Below, piece by piece: positions 1 through 12,826 of a DNA stretch of 64,000 nucleotides (position 1 is the first letter of the stretch; each line of letters opens with the position of its first letter). The position numbers and the translations under genes were made by a program. The DNA is from Sorghum bicolor (Eukaryota; Streptophyta; Magnoliopsida; Poales; Poaceae), in NCBI RefSeq assembly GCF_000003195.3, contig NC_012876.2, positions 60,072,407 to 60,136,406 on the forward strand. Reading direction: 5' to 3'. The notes below the pieces were generated by a model. The model was not told where the DNA came from. It saw only the letters and a program-made list of their open reading frames with translations, and ran no database searches.

Positions 1-3000
1 GACAAGCCTTTGCAGTTCTAAGGCAATCAGCCATGATTTTTGGCCAGTAGTACCCAGCCAACCTGATCCTATGATACATCTTGGCACCCCCTTGATGGCC
101 ACCGCATACTCCATGATGCATCTCTTGTAATATTTGATCAGCTTCTTTTCTTGAGACACACCGCAGGAGTATTTCTTGACCAAATGATCGTCGGTACAAG
201 ATCCCGGCCTTATAGATATATGATGGTAGGCGTTGTTGTAGGCGGCGCCTTTCCACCGAATCATCTGGCCACGTGCCATGATTAAAATAATCAATGAATG
301 GCTTACGCCAATCATCTTGCTCAACAATCATCGTCGTCACTTGATTGACTTCATATTCTTCAGGAACAAGTTCTAGGACAGCGGGGAGTAGCCATCTCTC
401 TTCTATTTTTATTTCAGCGGGCTCGCCACCTGGGAGCACTAGCGCTGCTGCAAGTTTAGCCAATGCGTCAGCTGAGGCATTTTTGCCTCGTGGAATATGT
501 GAAACTTGAATATTCTGAAATTTCTCCATGAGCTTACGTGCCGCCACATAGTATGGCACCAGCTCAGGTTTGCGTACCTCATAAATATCATTGATTTGGC
601 GGACGACGAGCTGAGAGTCACCGTATGCTTGCAAATTCTGAATATCCATAGAAAGTGCAAGTAAAAGGCCGAAGATCAGGGCCTCATATTCAGCTTCATT
701 ATTTGAGCACTCTTCCTTAAGGAGGGAGAATGAGTGGTAGATGGTCTCGCCTTGCGGCGTCTTGAATACGAGTCCGGCCCCGGCTCTTTTGCTAAGCGTG
801 CCGTCAGGATTTGTTTCGGTACGGGATGCACCATCAAAATATAATTCCCACGGTGATTCAATACCGATGGAAAATACCTCTTCATCAGGTAAATCAATCA
901 CTAGTGGCGAATCGTCCGGCACAGGGTGGGCTGCAAGAAAATCAGCCAAAGCTTGCCCTTTAACTGCTTTTTGTGGGACATAAGTAATGTCAAATTCCAT
1001 CATAAATACAGCCCATTTACCAAGACGTCCCATCAGGGCCGGTTGGCTTAGCACGTACCTTATGGGGTCTGCTCTTGCTATGAGCTGAATTTGGTGCGCC
1101 AACATGTAGTGTCGCAACTTCTTTAGTGCGAAGACGAGGGCCAAGCACAACTTCTCAATAGGTGAGTAGTTATGTTCGGCACATACCATGGTGCGGCTCA
1201 AATAGTAACATGCTACCTCCTTTCCTTCATCATTATGCTGTGCGAGCAGCGCGCCCACCGAAGAGGGCTGCGTAGCAATATAAAGAATTAGTGGGCGTCC
1301 TCTCACAGGTGCCGCCAGGACAGGAGGGTTAAGCAAATACCTTTTAAGGCTGTCGAGCGCATTTTGGCACTGCTCGTCCCAATGGAATGGCACACCCTTT
1401 CTCATTAGTCTCGAGAACGGCTGAGTGCGTCCTGAGAGATTAGATATGAAGCGTCGAATATATGCTAGGTGACCCTGTAATGATTTAAGGTCACTCAAAT
1501 TTTGGGGAGGCGGCAAATCAAAAATAGCTTTAATTTTCTTTGGCTCAATTTCAATGCCTCGATGACGAACAATAAAGCCCAAGAACACACCTGATTGTAC
1601 CGCAAAGGCACATTTAAGCGAGTTCATCTTTAGTTGATACTTCCGTAGCCTATTAAAGACAATACGTAGATCATCTTGATGCTTTTGGCGATCCTTTGTT
1701 TTCACGACCAGATCATCAATGTAACATTCAACCGTCTCATGGATGAGGCCATCAAGGACCACAGTCATAGCACGTTGATAAGTCGCGCCCGCATTTTTGA
1801 AGCCAAATGTCATGACAGTGTAGTAGAAATTCCCTTTGGGCGTTCGAAAAGCTGTATCGAATGCATCTTGTGGGTCCATCTTAATTTGGTTATAACCCGA
1901 AAAACCATCCATGAAGGACAAGGCGCCATAGCCGGTGGTAGCATCTACTACCATCTCTGTGATGGGAATTGGAAAATCATCCTTAGGACAAGCACGGTTT
2001 AGATCGCGATAATCGACGCAAATCCGAAGCTGACCATTCTTTTTCTTAACAGGAACAATGCTTGATAGCCAACGAGGATATTGTGCCTCCTTTATAAAGC
2101 CCGCAGCGATTAATTTATCAACTTCAGCAACTATGTCATTTTGTAGCTTAGGACAAACTCGACAAGGTTGCTGCTTGACTGGCCGAAACCGAGGATCGAT
2201 GGCCAGCTTATGAGTGGCGACGTGAGGGTCAAGCCCAGGCATCTCCTTATAGCTCCATGCAAAACAGTCACGGAACTCTGTTAAGAAAATTCGATAACTT
2301 TCGCGTTCCTCCATTGTGAGGGTCGCGCTCACAAAAGTGGGACGTGGGTCATCCTCCGTTCCGAGGTTGATCTCAACTAGCTCATCAATAGTCAATTGGA
2401 CACCGTCTTCGAGTTGTTGAGGAGCAGAAGCAGCGTCAAGAACTTCATCTTGTTCCACGTTCATGTTTTTATAGATTCGATTCAGAAGGTATTGTTCGTC
2501 TCTCAACCCTTGATAAGCATTAGCAGCAGCTTGCAAGGATCGTGACTGGTGAAGTATAGGACACGGGTTACAATCCTCATTGTCAGAAGCTGCACCCTCC
2601 CTATCATTTGTATTTGCAACGACGGACGTCATGTGACACATCGCTCGCCATGGATCATTATTGTTATCACCCTCGCTTTCAGATGAATCTGAATGAACAT
2701 AACCCAAGCCATATTTTGGTTGAGTCTGGTTTGTCTTCTTTTCAGCCATCTTAGAAATCTTCTCTATTTCATCCCACCACTCTTCACATATGGCGGGTGG
2801 TGGTGGTAACCTACAATTTTGCCGAAGATGAATCCCAGACTTCTCGAGTAAGCGAACCATCCTTGGTTCAGCTCTGGTAGTAGTGGTGGGTTCTCCTGTC
2901 TCTAAACAGACTTTTGGAAATTTAATTACAAAATCACAAGGCAACGCTTGTGGTGCTTTGTAGAAGAGCATCGGAGATTTATAGCCTGCTTGTCTAGGAA

Positions 3001-4624
3001 CTAGCCACACATCTAATGGTGTCGTCACAGACGTATACATTGAAGGAGGTTGTTTCATCCCAGCCTTCCTTTGATCCTCAATTTCTGCCACCCTTTTACG
3101 CACCATCCCTTCTTGAGAAACTGTAGTTCCTGCCTTTGTAATATCAGTACGTAGCATCAGGGGAGGTGGCATGTTGCCTTTTGACGTGAGAAGCTTAGGA
3201 ACTCCTCGAGCGCCTGTAGAATTAAGATGAGTCAAGTCATTGGATTTTAATGACTTTATCATTGAAGAGTCTTTTGCTTCAGCCCCCAAAGTCAATTGGG
3301 GTCCAGGCACAGACCTTAAGAGTATAGGCGTAGCTGGCGCACCTGAGCTTGGTGTCGACGGAGTATTTTTAATATTGAAGGACGGTGTAACCATGAGAGA
3401 TTTTCCGTGCCTTTTAACTTGTTCTTTCTTTTGAATTCTTCTTCCAGAATATGGGGTGCTCAAGGCATCCACTTCAGAAGATGTATTCGAGCCAGGTGTA
3501 ATAATTATGTCAGCAGCTGGTGCAACACGTCCTTGATGCTTACTCAGCTCTCCGCCTGAGAAATAATATTTCGCGTCGGCATGATGCGACTCATGAACGG
3601 TATATGGGGACTCATTAGCAGCGATGCGATGCTGCGTTCCTTTATTATCTAGGAATTTTAAGCATTGGTGGAGTGTCGAGGGGACTACTTGGTATTTGTG
3701 TATCCACGGTCTACCCAAGAGCGCCGAGTATGATGTATTTGCTTCAATTACAAAGAACCGCACTTTGAAGCTAAAAGTGGACATTTGAATCTTCACGGTG
3801 ATGGAACCTAGGGCTGAAGTGCCCTGGTTATTAAACCCGCAGATCACCACCTCAGTCGGTTCAAGGTCATCTATTGTAAATCCAGCACGGGTGAGGCTTC
3901 GAATCGGCAAAATATTCACCGCGGAACCAGGATCAATGAGCACACGACGCAAATGAGCAGTGCCGATATTTCCTTCGATGTAAAGTGGACGATTGTGATT
4001 ATCATCCTCCACCAACTTATCTTCCTCTGAAAAGGTGATTTCGTTGACTTCACTTGCATTGCAAAGAAGTCGATGTTTAGCCATAGTAACTTCGTAAACT
4101 TCTGGAGCTTCAAGCGCTTTGATGAGGGCCTGGCGTAGCTCTGGAATTAGTAGCAATGCGTCATAGACGCTCAACAATGCTGGGATGCGCTTTAGGTGTG
4201 CGACAACATTGTAATCAATTTTGTGAGACTCTCCCCCACTATTGGGTGGAATATCTTGTGCGTTTTCTTGAGCAGCTGCATCCTTTGTACGAGGAGCGTC
4301 TTCCTTGGCACCCTTTTTTGGCTGAGGCGTTTGGAGCTCTGGCAAGGCCTTTCCGCTTCGCAAATTCATGTTAACTTCTACATCAGAACACTCTGGTGAT
4401 ACTTCATCCATAAGCATTTGGCGCTCACGAGGTGTAAGCCCATCATCCGCTTCAGAACTAGTCGTATCATTATATTTAAGGACCACAGTACACGTAGCCA
4501 TATCAGGCCCACGATGCAATATAGTATACTCCTTTTTACCTTGTGGCTCACCATTTGGAGCTTTAGCTTGTTGCTCCCAATTATGAGGCATGAAATGTCC
4601 AAGCGTAGGCAACATTCGGCTTCG
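1..4624 (-). CDS. pol of element 1: protease, RT, RNase H, second RNase H, integrase N-terminus (partial)
   Basis: Continues the gag frame after the stop at 4625-4627 and runs off the left edge; I found it open in every segment I translated. Domains in order: aspartic protease with [12 protein letters not shown] near 3930 (Pro in place of the usual Thr/Ser of D-T/S-G) and LLGRPWIH downstream; RT with [23 protein letters not shown] near 1900 and the YIDD box near 1710; a first, decayed-looking RNase H with YLSRTMV and [10 protein letters not shown]; a second RNase H with ELYFDGAS near 845, NNEAEYEAL near 690 and YGDSQLV near 620; then the integrase zinc-binding region ([10 protein letters not shown] and onward) cut by the window start. 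The integrase core and 3' LTR are missing from view. Function: replication of the retroelement in virus-like particles and the nucleus. Confidence 0.88.
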
Positions 4625-5119
4625 TCAGGGGAATGATTCATTTCCTTGCGCCTTAGGTACAAATCTAGGCGGCATACGACGACGACTTGGATCGTGCCAC
4701 CTGTATGAGGGTACATCCATAGAATGCAAAATTCTACGTCCTGAATCACATTGATGCATGCGTCTTGGCGACAACTTGTGATGAGTAATGGTCTGCCAAG
4801 CATTGGGGTTCTGCTCAACTGTTTCTTGAGAGAGCTCCAAACTTTTTAATCGGTGCTCAACCTGAGCAAGTGGTACCCAACTATCATCATTTGCTTCAGC
4901 AGCGTTCGTCCTTGTGGTTATTATATTTACTGCATGAAAGTCCGGATTGACGGCATCAGGTGGGATTGCCAACCTCTTTTCATCGATGGCTCTTTGTAGC
5001 CACTCTTTGAAGGCGACACAATCTTCAATAACGTGCCCGACATACCGATGGTATGGGCAATACAAAGGATTGTCGACCATCTTAACTTGATCCGGTCGCT
5101 TAGGATCAGGCAGGGTGAG
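4625..5119 (-). pseudogene. gag C-terminal / zinc-knuckle-like segment of element 1, between two stops
   Basis: Same frame as the gag ORF upstream, from which it is separated by a single TAA (5120-5122); it ends at a TGA (4625-4627) after which the frame stays open into pol. The segment holds CPYHRYVGHVIEDCVAFKEW, a Cys/His pattern (C-x2-H-x3-GH-x3-C) like the degenerate zinc knuckle of Tat-type gag proteins, followed by an acidic and Gln-rich stretch. It is probably the nucleic-acid-binding end of gag, now cut off by point mutations. Readthrough of the two stops is possible but not supported by anything visible. Confidence 0.7.
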
Positions 5120-8100
5120 TTACTCGTGCTCCATAACTTGTTGGAAGAAAACCTTCACCACCTCTCGACGAAATATATATTGCTTCCGAAGGAGCTCTTG
5201 AATAGATGGTCGTGTCTTGGCGCCAGTATTATTTCGCATGCCCAATATAGGCACATTCCTTTGATGCTGTGAGGTTTCAACCCTTGCGGTGTTAGCTTCG
5301 GCTGGAGCCTTCTGTTTGCCGCCATTATTATTATTATTATTGCCCTTGAAGGTCGAGTTAAACCTCCTGACATTATCGGGAGTGCTAGCATTCTTGTAGA
5401 GTTCCATAATCTGAGGTGACTTTTCGAACTCCAATTTTGTCGCAGCCACCGCTGAGCTAAGAGCACTGAATGTTTTGGGCTCACGCCGTGAAACTTCCAG
5501 TGACCAGTGTTGTTGCATGCCATAGACACACATTTCAATTGCATCCTCGGGATCCATCTCACGTGCGAGGCGTACATAGCTGTTACGAAAACGGACTATG
5601 TAGTCATCAATTTTTTCGTCACGCCTCTGGCGAACTTGTGCTAACTCGATTATTGAAAAATCCTTCTTCATTGATACAAAGTGTGCCTTGAATAGCTCTT
5701 TCATGGTTTTCCAGTCAGGTATGGTGCCAACTGGCAAGCGACTATACCAATGAAAGGCTGCGCCCGTTAATGAGCTAGAAAATTGTCGTAACAAGAGAGA
5801 AGGGATACGAGCAGTATCGCCACACATTGCCTCAAAGTACGACAAATGTTCTCGTGCGTCTCCCGTTCCGTCAAATTGTCGAAACTTCGGTGGATTCCAG
5901 CCAGCTGGGAATTGCACCAAATCATGCCAAGCCTCGTAAGGCTTATCAAGCTCATAATCGGACGATTGCGGTGACTGATCAACATTCACTTGTCTCATCT
6001 TTTTATTTATTAGGTCCTCTATGATAGTATGAAAATTCTTCAATGTGTTCGGGGGAGGCGCAGCATTAGCTGTTGCACCCAGTGAGGTGAACTGTAATTG
6101 CGGCGGAGGCTTGGGTACCTCATTAGTCTTGGGCACATGACCCGCATCTTCCAGCTCTTCTATTTGTGGGTCAGCTGCGGCCTTCTGTGGAGTTCGAGGT
6201 ACACCTTGCCCAGAACCTGTTAGGATCTCAACAAGTTGATCGAGTTTTAAGGACAAATTATTTATTTGTTGTTGCTGGTTACGCAGCTTCTCGTCAATCG
6301 ACCCGTCATGAGCTCCTTGTGCACTTGTTCCCGGCCAAAGGTGCGGGGGCATTCCATATTGTGGATTTTCAGGAAGGGTTTTCTCTTTGTTCTTGGGGTT
6401 TGGCTGTTTAGCCTGACTTGTATCGTCCTTCCCATTGGGATCAACTAGATCATCTTGCTTTTGATTTTCGTCCGAGACCATATGAACCGGGACAGTGTTT
6501 TGACCTTCGTTTTCACTCTCCTCGTCTGATACTACAGAATGAGCAAGTTCAGAATAGCGAGGGGAGTTAGTGTGTTGTTCTAGAGAAATGCTGGAATCAT
6601 CATCCAACTCTCCATCTTTGAAGGCTCCATCAACTGGACTCATAGTGCCTTCAATTTCTTGCATAGCGATTCCTTTCAATCGGGTTGAAGCACCCGGGCG
6701 CCGTGCTATCCGCTCTAAGGAGGCAGGATTTTGAGGGAGTTGTGATTGTAGGTCATTATAAGCACGTGGAGATAATCCACCCTCAGACTTAGAGCCACCA
6801 GAAGTAATCGGGCAGCATGGAGCCGATGACACACCCTCTTGTTCTTGATTACCAGGTCCCTTGGACCGGCGGCGTAATTTCGAAAGCGAACCATTAGAAA
6901 AGGTTGCTTTGGGGTTAGGTACGATCTCCTCATCCGAAGGATATGAGAAATCATGGGTAACTTGTGGAGGTACCCATATCAAATCATCTTCATGTTCAGC
7001 ATGTGTGAACGTAGTGCCACACAAGGCCATCTGAATAGGAGAGGTAGAACCATGCTCCCTATCTTCAACTTGCATTCTTTTAGACTGCTCTCTTGATTGG
7101 TGAGCAGTCAACACCGCTTGCTCAATCTCCTTTATCAGAAACGATGGGTGCATATTTTCTTGTTGAATATCTTTATGGGAGTCTTCCATAGTGACATCAT
7201 TTTGCGTTTTCTCCAAAGACCCTTTAGCGGAGGTTTGGAGCGAAGGGTTTTCTTCTTTGGCCACACTTGGCCTTTCATCCCCTTGTACTAGACGTGGTCT
7301 CGGCACGAGATTATCCACGAGATACTTGTATCTCTCATTTTGGAGTAGAGTAGGCGAAAGGCGAAGTGTAATCTTGTCGTAGAAGGGGTGAACTTGCCCT
7401 TCGGGGCGGACCCGAACATGCACGCTGCCAAGTACCAGATCTTGTAGCTCTTGGTACATGGCGCGTCGATTCCTCCTGCGGTTTTCGCGTTTGCGTTGAT
7501 TAGCGGTAGGAGGCCGCGGAGCTTTAGGTGGAATTGCCGGAGTCGGCAAGAGTGACGAGTTCACTTGAGGGCCTGATGAAGACGCCACCTGAGTAGGTGC
7601 GACCTTCAAGCGCGGCTCATCCTGCGGCACTTGCCTTGATCGTGTGGGTGGTGCGCTCGCAACATGTTCATGTTGTTGCTCTTTCGCATGATATTGGTCC
7701 CTTCTGAAATCTCTTGGTTGCCATTCTTGGCGTGCCCACGAATTCCTGCGAGGAGGCAATGGAGCCTGTCTTGAATGATGAAACGGGCGTGGAGGGAGAT
7801 CCCTCCGTGGTGCTAGCGTCTTCCGCTCATCTTGGGGGCGATGGCTAGCGACATAGTACCTGCCACCAGCTTGTTGAGAAGACTCCGGAGCGTGACCATA
7901 ACGACCAGGGCCTTGGTACTTAGACCTGCCACCAGTTCGCGTGAATGGCCTCGATTCTTGAGAGTTACGAACAGGAGAGATAGGCCTCCGATTACCCCCT
8001 GCATATGCACTTGGCTGGCGACCCTGGAGCTGCCTTTCCAACTCCTTCATCTGAGCTTGCAGCTGCTGAAATTGCTGCTGGAGCTGATCGGTTGGTGGTG

Positions 8101-8836
8101 CGTTTGCATAAGGCGCCGGTACTTCATTTGATAGTGCAGCAAATTTATTTTTTTCGGGGCTGGCATCAGCCGTGGTATGGTATGATGCAACCATCATAGG
8201 CGGGCGTAGAAGAATATTTTTAGTGCGAGCTGCAATTTCGCACTCAGGAAATTTGGCTACACGTTTTAATGTACGTGTCCAAAATTCATTCATAATAGCT
8301 TGCCTGACAAGCTTCTTTAATTCAGTTGGCCTATTGGCCTTTACAGATAGCACATAAGGCTCTCCCACAACGTCGAGGAACTCAGGGACTTGTTGCACTT
8401 GCTTAGGCGTTGTGCCCCTTACAACGCGTGCGCTTAATTCGGCATGAAGCTTCTTGACGTGGCTCCGCTTCCTTCGATAGTTGCGGAGAGTATTCTTCTT
8501 GTTCCTAGAGCGCGCATTGCACATTGACCAGGACAAGGAATAAGAGGCGTCATTAAGTGCCTCGAGGACTTTGGCCTCTGAGATTGGACAACTCGGCCCC
8601 CGTGCATTAGAGAGCGCTTCGGGCTTCCCTAGCAGTTCACGAGCGTCGGCAACGGCAGTTTGTCTTGCCTTTTTGGCTTTAGCAGCCGCATGCTCGCGTG
8701 CTTTCTTCGATTCTCCAGCTTGAACTGGTGCAAAATCTTGTGTGAGATGGTAGTACTTCTTCTCTCCGTGGGTGAAGACCGCCACGGGCGCGTGAGTGCC
8801 GAAATGAATCAGACACGGAGCAGGAGAGAACTTCAT
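5120..8836 (-). CDS. gag polyprotein of element 1 with a long unique N-terminal region
   Basis: Open for 1238 codons. The recognisable Retrotrans_gag core is near the C-terminus (about residues 960-1150), with [32 protein letters not shown] and [19 protein letters not shown]. Upstream lie about 950 residues not seen in ordinary gypsy gag: a basic stretch (about residues 105-150, rich in Arg/Lys), a Gln-rich heptad-like segment near 247-270 ([18 protein letters not shown]), Arg/Gly/Pro-rich low-complexity sequence, then acidic sequence. The start at 8836 is the first Met after a 0.5-kb leader that follows the primer-binding site. The protein should form the capsid of virus-like particles; the role of the N-terminal part is unknown. 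Asn- and Gln-rich runs near the end look like microsatellite-derived insertions (plus-strand ATT repeats near 5326-5342). Confidence 0.85.
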   Translation of the reverse strand: MKFSPAPCLIHFGTHAPVAVFTHGEKKYYHLTQDFAPVQAGESKKAREHAAAKAKKARQTAVADARELLGKPEALSNARGPSCPISEAKVLEALNDASYSLSWSMCNARSRNKKNTLRNYRRKRSHVKKLHAELSARVVRGTTPKQVQQVPEFLDVVGEPYVLSVKANRPTELKKLVRQAIMNEFWTRTLKRVAKFPECEIAARTKNILLRPPMMVASYHTTADASPEKNKFAALSNEVPAPYANAPPTDQLQQQFQQLQAQMKELERQLQGRQPSAYAGGNRRPISPVRNSQESRPFTRTGGRSKYQGPGRYGHAPESSQQAGGRYYVASHRPQDERKTLAPRRDLPPRPFHHSRQAPLPPRRNSWARQEWQPRDFRRDQYHAKEQQHEHVASAPPTRSRQVPQDEPRLKVAPTQVASSSGPQVNSSLLPTPAIPPKAPRPPTANQRKRENRRRNRRAMYQELQDLVLGSVHVRVRPEGQVHPFYDKITLRLSPTLLQNERYKYLVDNLVPRPRLVQGDERPSVAKEENPSLQTSAKGSLEKTQNDVTMEDSHKDIQQENMHPSFLIKEIEQAVLTAHQSREQSKRMQVEDREHGSTSPIQMALCGTTFTHAEHEDDLIWVPPQVTHDFSYPSDEEIVPNPKATFSNGSLSKLRRRSKGPGNQEQEGVSSAPCCPITSGGSKSEGGLSPRAYNDLQSQLPQNPASLERIARRPGASTRLKGIAMQEIEGTMSPVDGAFKDGELDDDSSISLEQHTNSPRYSELAHSVVSDEESENEGQNTVPVHMVSDENQKQDDLVDPNGKDDTSQAKQPNPKNKEKTLPENPQYGMPPHLWPGTSAQGAHDGSIDEKLRNQQQQINNLSLKLDQLVEILTGSGQGVPRTPQKAAADPQIEELEDAGHVPKTNEVPKPPPQLQFTSLGATANAAPPPNTLKNFHTIIEDLINKKMRQVNVDQSPQSSDYELDKPYEAWHDLVQFPAGWNPPKFRQFDGTGDAREHLSYFEAMCGDTARIPSLLLRQFSSSLTGAAFHWYSRLPVGTIPDWKTMKELFKAHFVSMKKDFSIIELAQVRQRRDEKIDDYIVRFRNSYVRLAREMDPEDAIEMCVYGMQQHWSLEVSRREPKTFSALSSAVAATKLEFEKSPQIMELYKNASTPDNVRRFNSTFKGNNNNNNGGKQKAPAEANTARVETSQHQRNVPILGMRNNTGAKTRPSIQELLRKQYIFRREVVKVFFQQVMEHE

Positions 8837-9360
8837 CGCTTCTTCGATGGTGATGGCAGGGAAGGACTCACCTGCGAGAGGGAATCCTTCAATTAGTACA
8901 CCGTGTAATAAAACTTGTACGGAGGAATATATATTTTTTTAAAGCTTCACATGTATATATAAACACGGCGTGCTTCTCCTCTAGTTTTTTTTTTTAAAAC
9001 GGCTTTGGCTGTTTGGACCAGCAAGCCATGCTCAATTTCTCCTTGCTTCATGATTTCTAGATAACGTGGATCATGGAACATCTCTTTTTTTTTCTAAAGC
9101 TAGCACGAAGTAAACTAGGCACCAATCGGCCCTTTTGTGTATATGTGTACATAAGTCTGTAGCGCATAAACACATCAGACATATATTTTGTTCCGACCAG
9201 GAGGCACGTGTGTCTCTCTTTTGTTACTATCTTTTCCTCACATAGCAGCCACGAGACATATCTTCAGAGCAAGCATCGTCCGATCATATACAACAACCAC
9301 GAACGGGCAATCCTTTTTTTTGACGACCATTGAAGCGCAGCGAAGATGGGAGGAGAATAG
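8837..9360 (-). other. Untranslated leader of element 1
   Basis: Lies between the primer-binding-type site and the gag start. I see no conserved domain; the small ORFs across 9188-9493 arise because the primer-binding sequence translates as GTPSGT, which also happens in the second element. AT-rich with several homopolymer runs. Confidence 0.55.
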
Positions 9361-9379
9361 AGTCCCACTGGGCGTGCCA
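9361..9379 (-). promoter_or_regulatory. Primer-binding-type site of element 1
   Basis: The minus strand reads TGGCACGCCCAGTGGGACT just inside the LTR end (CCGAACA, then AAA). The same 19-base string stands at the same place in the second element (27367-27385 and 15685-15703), which fixes it as the position where reverse transcription starts. I could not assign the matching tRNA by eye. Confidence 0.7.
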
Positions 9380-9382
9380 TTT

Positions 9383-12348
9383 TGTTCGGTCGAAAACCGG
9401 GCGAAGACATAGAAAAATAATGTAATGCAAGGGAGACACATGCACACATATACGAGAACCACATATTTCATTAATTCTTTCTTGAATATACAAAATACAT
9501 GATCAACGAAAAAAATTGTCTTCTTCCGTCTTCAGCGTCATGCTTGAGGAGAGGTCTGACTTGTAGAGAAAATTGCGTAGTTCGCCGATTCCCGGGGCCT
9601 GTTGGGCGCGTCCGGTTAATTACATCCGCAAGATGAGCTTGCAGAAAACCTCCGATTAAGCTGCACTTCATGGTCGTCAACTATCTTGGTCGCCGTCATA
9701 GCCATATGCGATATACGGCATAATAATTATGGGTGGCTTTATGTCGCCGAAACTCGGTCACGACATTGCCATCGCCACGTCAGAGTAATAAACAGAATAT
9801 GTTAATAAAGGGGGTGACTTTCGCCTCGTCGGTGCCCAGTCATGTACGCCGGCCTTCACTAACACGGACATATGTGAGTTGCCTTTGCCTCGTCGGTGCC
9901 CAGCAACGATGTTGTCCGATCCCGTCAATTGGAACGTGTAGATGGACTAGTGACCTCGCCTCGTCGGCACTTGGCCAGAGTTCCGTCTAGCCTTGTCGGT
10001 ACTAGACGCAAATAGTAGAAATCCGCCAAAAAATCAATTAGCGGCAAAGTATTGCTTGAACGATGCTTTCTCATCACGAGATCAAATCGACAGCCTCCCG
10101 GTGTTACTTGCGCTAATTCGAGCGTTACACCATATTTGGGCGCAACGACTTTTATATGTAGGAATAAGACCAGGCAAGCGCCTCGTCGATTATTAAATCT
10201 CGACCCGCAATTAGGCAATCTTCGTCGTTGTAAGAATAATAGGGAGTAGGCCAAAATGACCTCTCCACCGCTGTAGGAATAATAGAGCTAGAAAAGAAAA
10301 AAAAATAGCTCAGAGTAGATACAACTTATGAGCAATTGTTCTTGTTCATCTGAACTTTGTTAGCGCATCGGATTATATGCCAACCATGGAACGTGAGGAA
10401 CGACATCATGTAAATATGATGTAGCTGCAGTAAACAGCAAATTGTTTGCTCGTTGCCAGTGTTACTTCAACGCAAACTTGCAAGAGCTGGAGCTCCTCGT
10501 CGGTGTTGCTTCAACGAAGACTCGCAAGAACAGGACGTTAGCGTGAGCAAGGAAGTTTTTTATGTGTGGATGCTTGGAACGGAGAGCAGAGGCTCGACGG
10601 CGTATATGCGTCCATACGAAGATGTGCCACCTTCTCGACACAGCAACTCGAACGTGCGGCGTTACCGTCTCGTGCGTGTTGCCTTTTATCAACACGACGA
10701 GCGGGTGTTTCCATCTCATGTGTCCTCTTTTTTATCATCATGACGAGTGAAAATTTCCATCTCGCGCGCTGCCAACGAGCGGGGCGTTACCATCTCATGC
10801 GTCTTATCTCTTTTTATATATATGTAGCTTAACTTTGTCATCAACAACTTGATAGACGACCTCGCGCGGCGAGGGTTCTAACATCGCCAAGCTGCCGGCC
10901 TTCTCACGATAGTAGATCAAAATAACAAACGACTTTCGCCGTACACTTTCCGCCACCGCCATAGAAATAATAGAGCAGGCCAAAACGACCCCTCCGCCGC
11001 CGTCGTAATAACAGAGTAAGCCAAAACGACTCCTCCACCGCCGTCGTGACGAGCTGAAATTTCTGTCTCGCGCGTCCCTTTTTATTGCTTGGTTTCATCA
11101 TCAACAACTTGACAAACGGCCTCGCGCGGCGAGGGTTCTGATGTCATCAAGTTGCTGGCCTTCTCACGATAGTAGATCAATACCAAATAACTTTTGGCAT
11201 AATATAATAGTCATGTGAATCTATCATCACATCTAGATTGATTGCTCACCCAGAAACGTGACAACCGGCGTGGACGACATGATCAGAGCTCGAACTCGAC
11301 GAAGATAACCTCCAAGCGTATCCGGCGAATACGCAGTGGCGTATATGCGTGCAGCGACGGCTGGGATAGAGCAACGAATACGCAGCGGCGTGCAGCGACG
11401 GCTTGGGTGGAGCAAGGGCGTGGAATTGATGTATGTGCTATGCCTGTGCGTGATGTCTGCAACCGAGAGCAAGGCTTGGCAGCGTGTATGCGTCCAAAGG
11501 GTCCGGGCCCTCCCTGTTGGCTGCGGCTGATTTATATAGGGGGCCTGTAGGAGGCGTTGGCCTCCTGGCCAAGTAATCGTGTTTGTTTGGATTAGATAGA
11601 TTCTAACCAACCGGCAACGACCGAATCGTATCCACACCGATTAGCTATCATATACACGTATATACACGTACGGAATCCATGCATCTCTAACCAACCGGTC
11701 GTGAGTGCCGGCTTATCGTGACCAGGCATATTAACATACGTGCATCTACACGTACGCGATCTGGACTATTGCTCACAAATTATTATATATTATCAAAATA
11801 AATTGAAGATGCGTGGCCCACATATCATAAGCTCCTTCATAATTAACAACTACATAAACATGTGCCTGTGATAGTTTAATATGACAATACATATTTCCTC
11901 AAGGTTCTTATACGTCATGACATGGAGGACCCATATGTGTGTATATGCATATATTGTTTAGAAAGCCCGCTAGTTAAGAAGCCAACTATATATATATTAG
12001 TCGTGCATGCATGCATGGAGCCTTGATACACGTTTAGTACGTTGTAGACCTGATTAAATTAATTCAACTAGCTTGTAAAGTATACGTATTCTTCATCACC
12101 TTTATGCATGATATAGTAGGAACCTCTTGCGTATAAACATGGATATAGAGAATATCCACATAGTTATTTTTGGACCAATAATTATTCATGACTAACTTCT
12201 ACTCCATGGATCGATCCGGAGATTATTGAACGCACGAACTTAATTAGCACCATATAATTTTCAATAAATCATAGCATATGCTTATTCGTTATATGGCTCC
12301 AAATATTAGGGCCATACATAAAAAATATTGCACGGGTCACTCCCTACA
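9383..12348 (-). repeat. Probable 5' LTR of element 1
   Basis: The inner end is set by the CA-3' terminus (minus strand ...CCGAACA) next to the primer-binding site. The outer end is uncertain; TGTAGGGAGTG on the minus strand ending at 12348 is the best TG start I found. A minus-strand TATATAAA at 11531-11538 fits the LTR promoter. The LTR contains internal repeats: CCTCGTCGGTGCCCAG-like units near 9831, 9893 and 9960, and a roughly 90-bp direct repeat at about 10843-10930 and 11101-11190. No coding sequence was recognised; the many short ORFs are incidental. Confidence 0.55.
10843..11190. repeat. Direct repeat pair inside the LTR of element 1
   Basis: Two copies about 258 bases apart share CCTCGCGCGGCGAGGGTTCT and the following GGCCTTCTCACGATAGTAGA, with mismatches between. 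Sequence between them repeats CCGCCGTCGT units. It looks like tandem duplication within the LTR. Confidence 0.7.
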
Positions 12349-12401
12349 GGCAGCCCGTGTTACTTGGCACAGGGAATATTATATACCAAAAATTTATCAT
12401 A

Positions 12402-12740
12402 CAGGGCGATGGGATCACCTATGAGCCTCGGAAAGCCATAAAGTCCCATGTCCTGGCGGATTTTGTGGCAGAGTGGACTGGGACTCAGCTCCCACCACCA
12501 CCGTCCTGACCTCGAACAGCTCGATGAGCTGGAGGCTAGGCTCGAAGAAGAACGCGCACGCCTCCGCCAACTCCACGAAGCCCTGGTCCGAGACCCATCC
12601 GGCCGCGGAGACGGGGGTGAGGCTAGACGCCGCGCCCGTGACGTCAACCGCCGTATTGTCGAGGACCAAGGGGGTGACGCCCCAGTCTTCAGCATGGCCA
12701 GCCATAATGTGATAGCCGCTGCACTCCTCCTCAGGGCGAT
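12402..12740 (+). mobile_element. Chimeric gypsy fragment: RNase H piece joined to gag piece
   Basis: On the plus strand about 90 bases encode an RNase H-type segment (ITYEPRKAIKSHVLADFVAE) typical of gypsy pol. It then switches to another frame that encodes a gag-type segment (LEEERARLRQLHEALVRD, then RRARDVNRRIVED and SHNVIAAALLLRAI). In normal elements gag precedes RNase H by kilobases, so this is a rearranged or template-switched scrap. It abuts the broken end of element B at 12741. No complete gene. Confidence 0.6.
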
Positions 12741-12826
12741 ATCACCACTACCTATATCTACTTCTACCAAATCATCGGCCGATGTGAATCTCTGGCCTAA
12801 TTTTCCATCATCGGCGAACCTATCCA

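Larger units (their letters stand above)
1..12348 (-). mobile_element. Ty3/gypsy (Tat-type) LTR retrotransposon 1, 3' part cut by window edge
   Basis: Reading on the minus strand from high to low coordinates there are a probable long LTR, a primer-binding-type site, a leader, a very long gag ORF, a zinc-knuckle-like segment, protease, reverse transcriptase, two RNase H domains and the start of integrase at the window edge. The second RNase H after RT is a hallmark of the Tat lineage (Ogre, Retand, Grande, RIRE2 relatives). Only two in-frame stops (5120-5122 and 4625-4627) were seen in the gag-pol frame, so the copy looks fairly young. The outer LTR boundary (about 12348) is a guess from a TG start on the minus strand; the 3' LTR lies outside the window, so LTR identity and target duplication cannot be checked. 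Confidence 0.88.

Noticed and set aside
9188..11637. Short ORFs in the leader and LTR of element 1, including a 134-codon minus-strand ORF
   Set aside because: They cross LTR repeats and the promoter region; no domain, no consistent frame.
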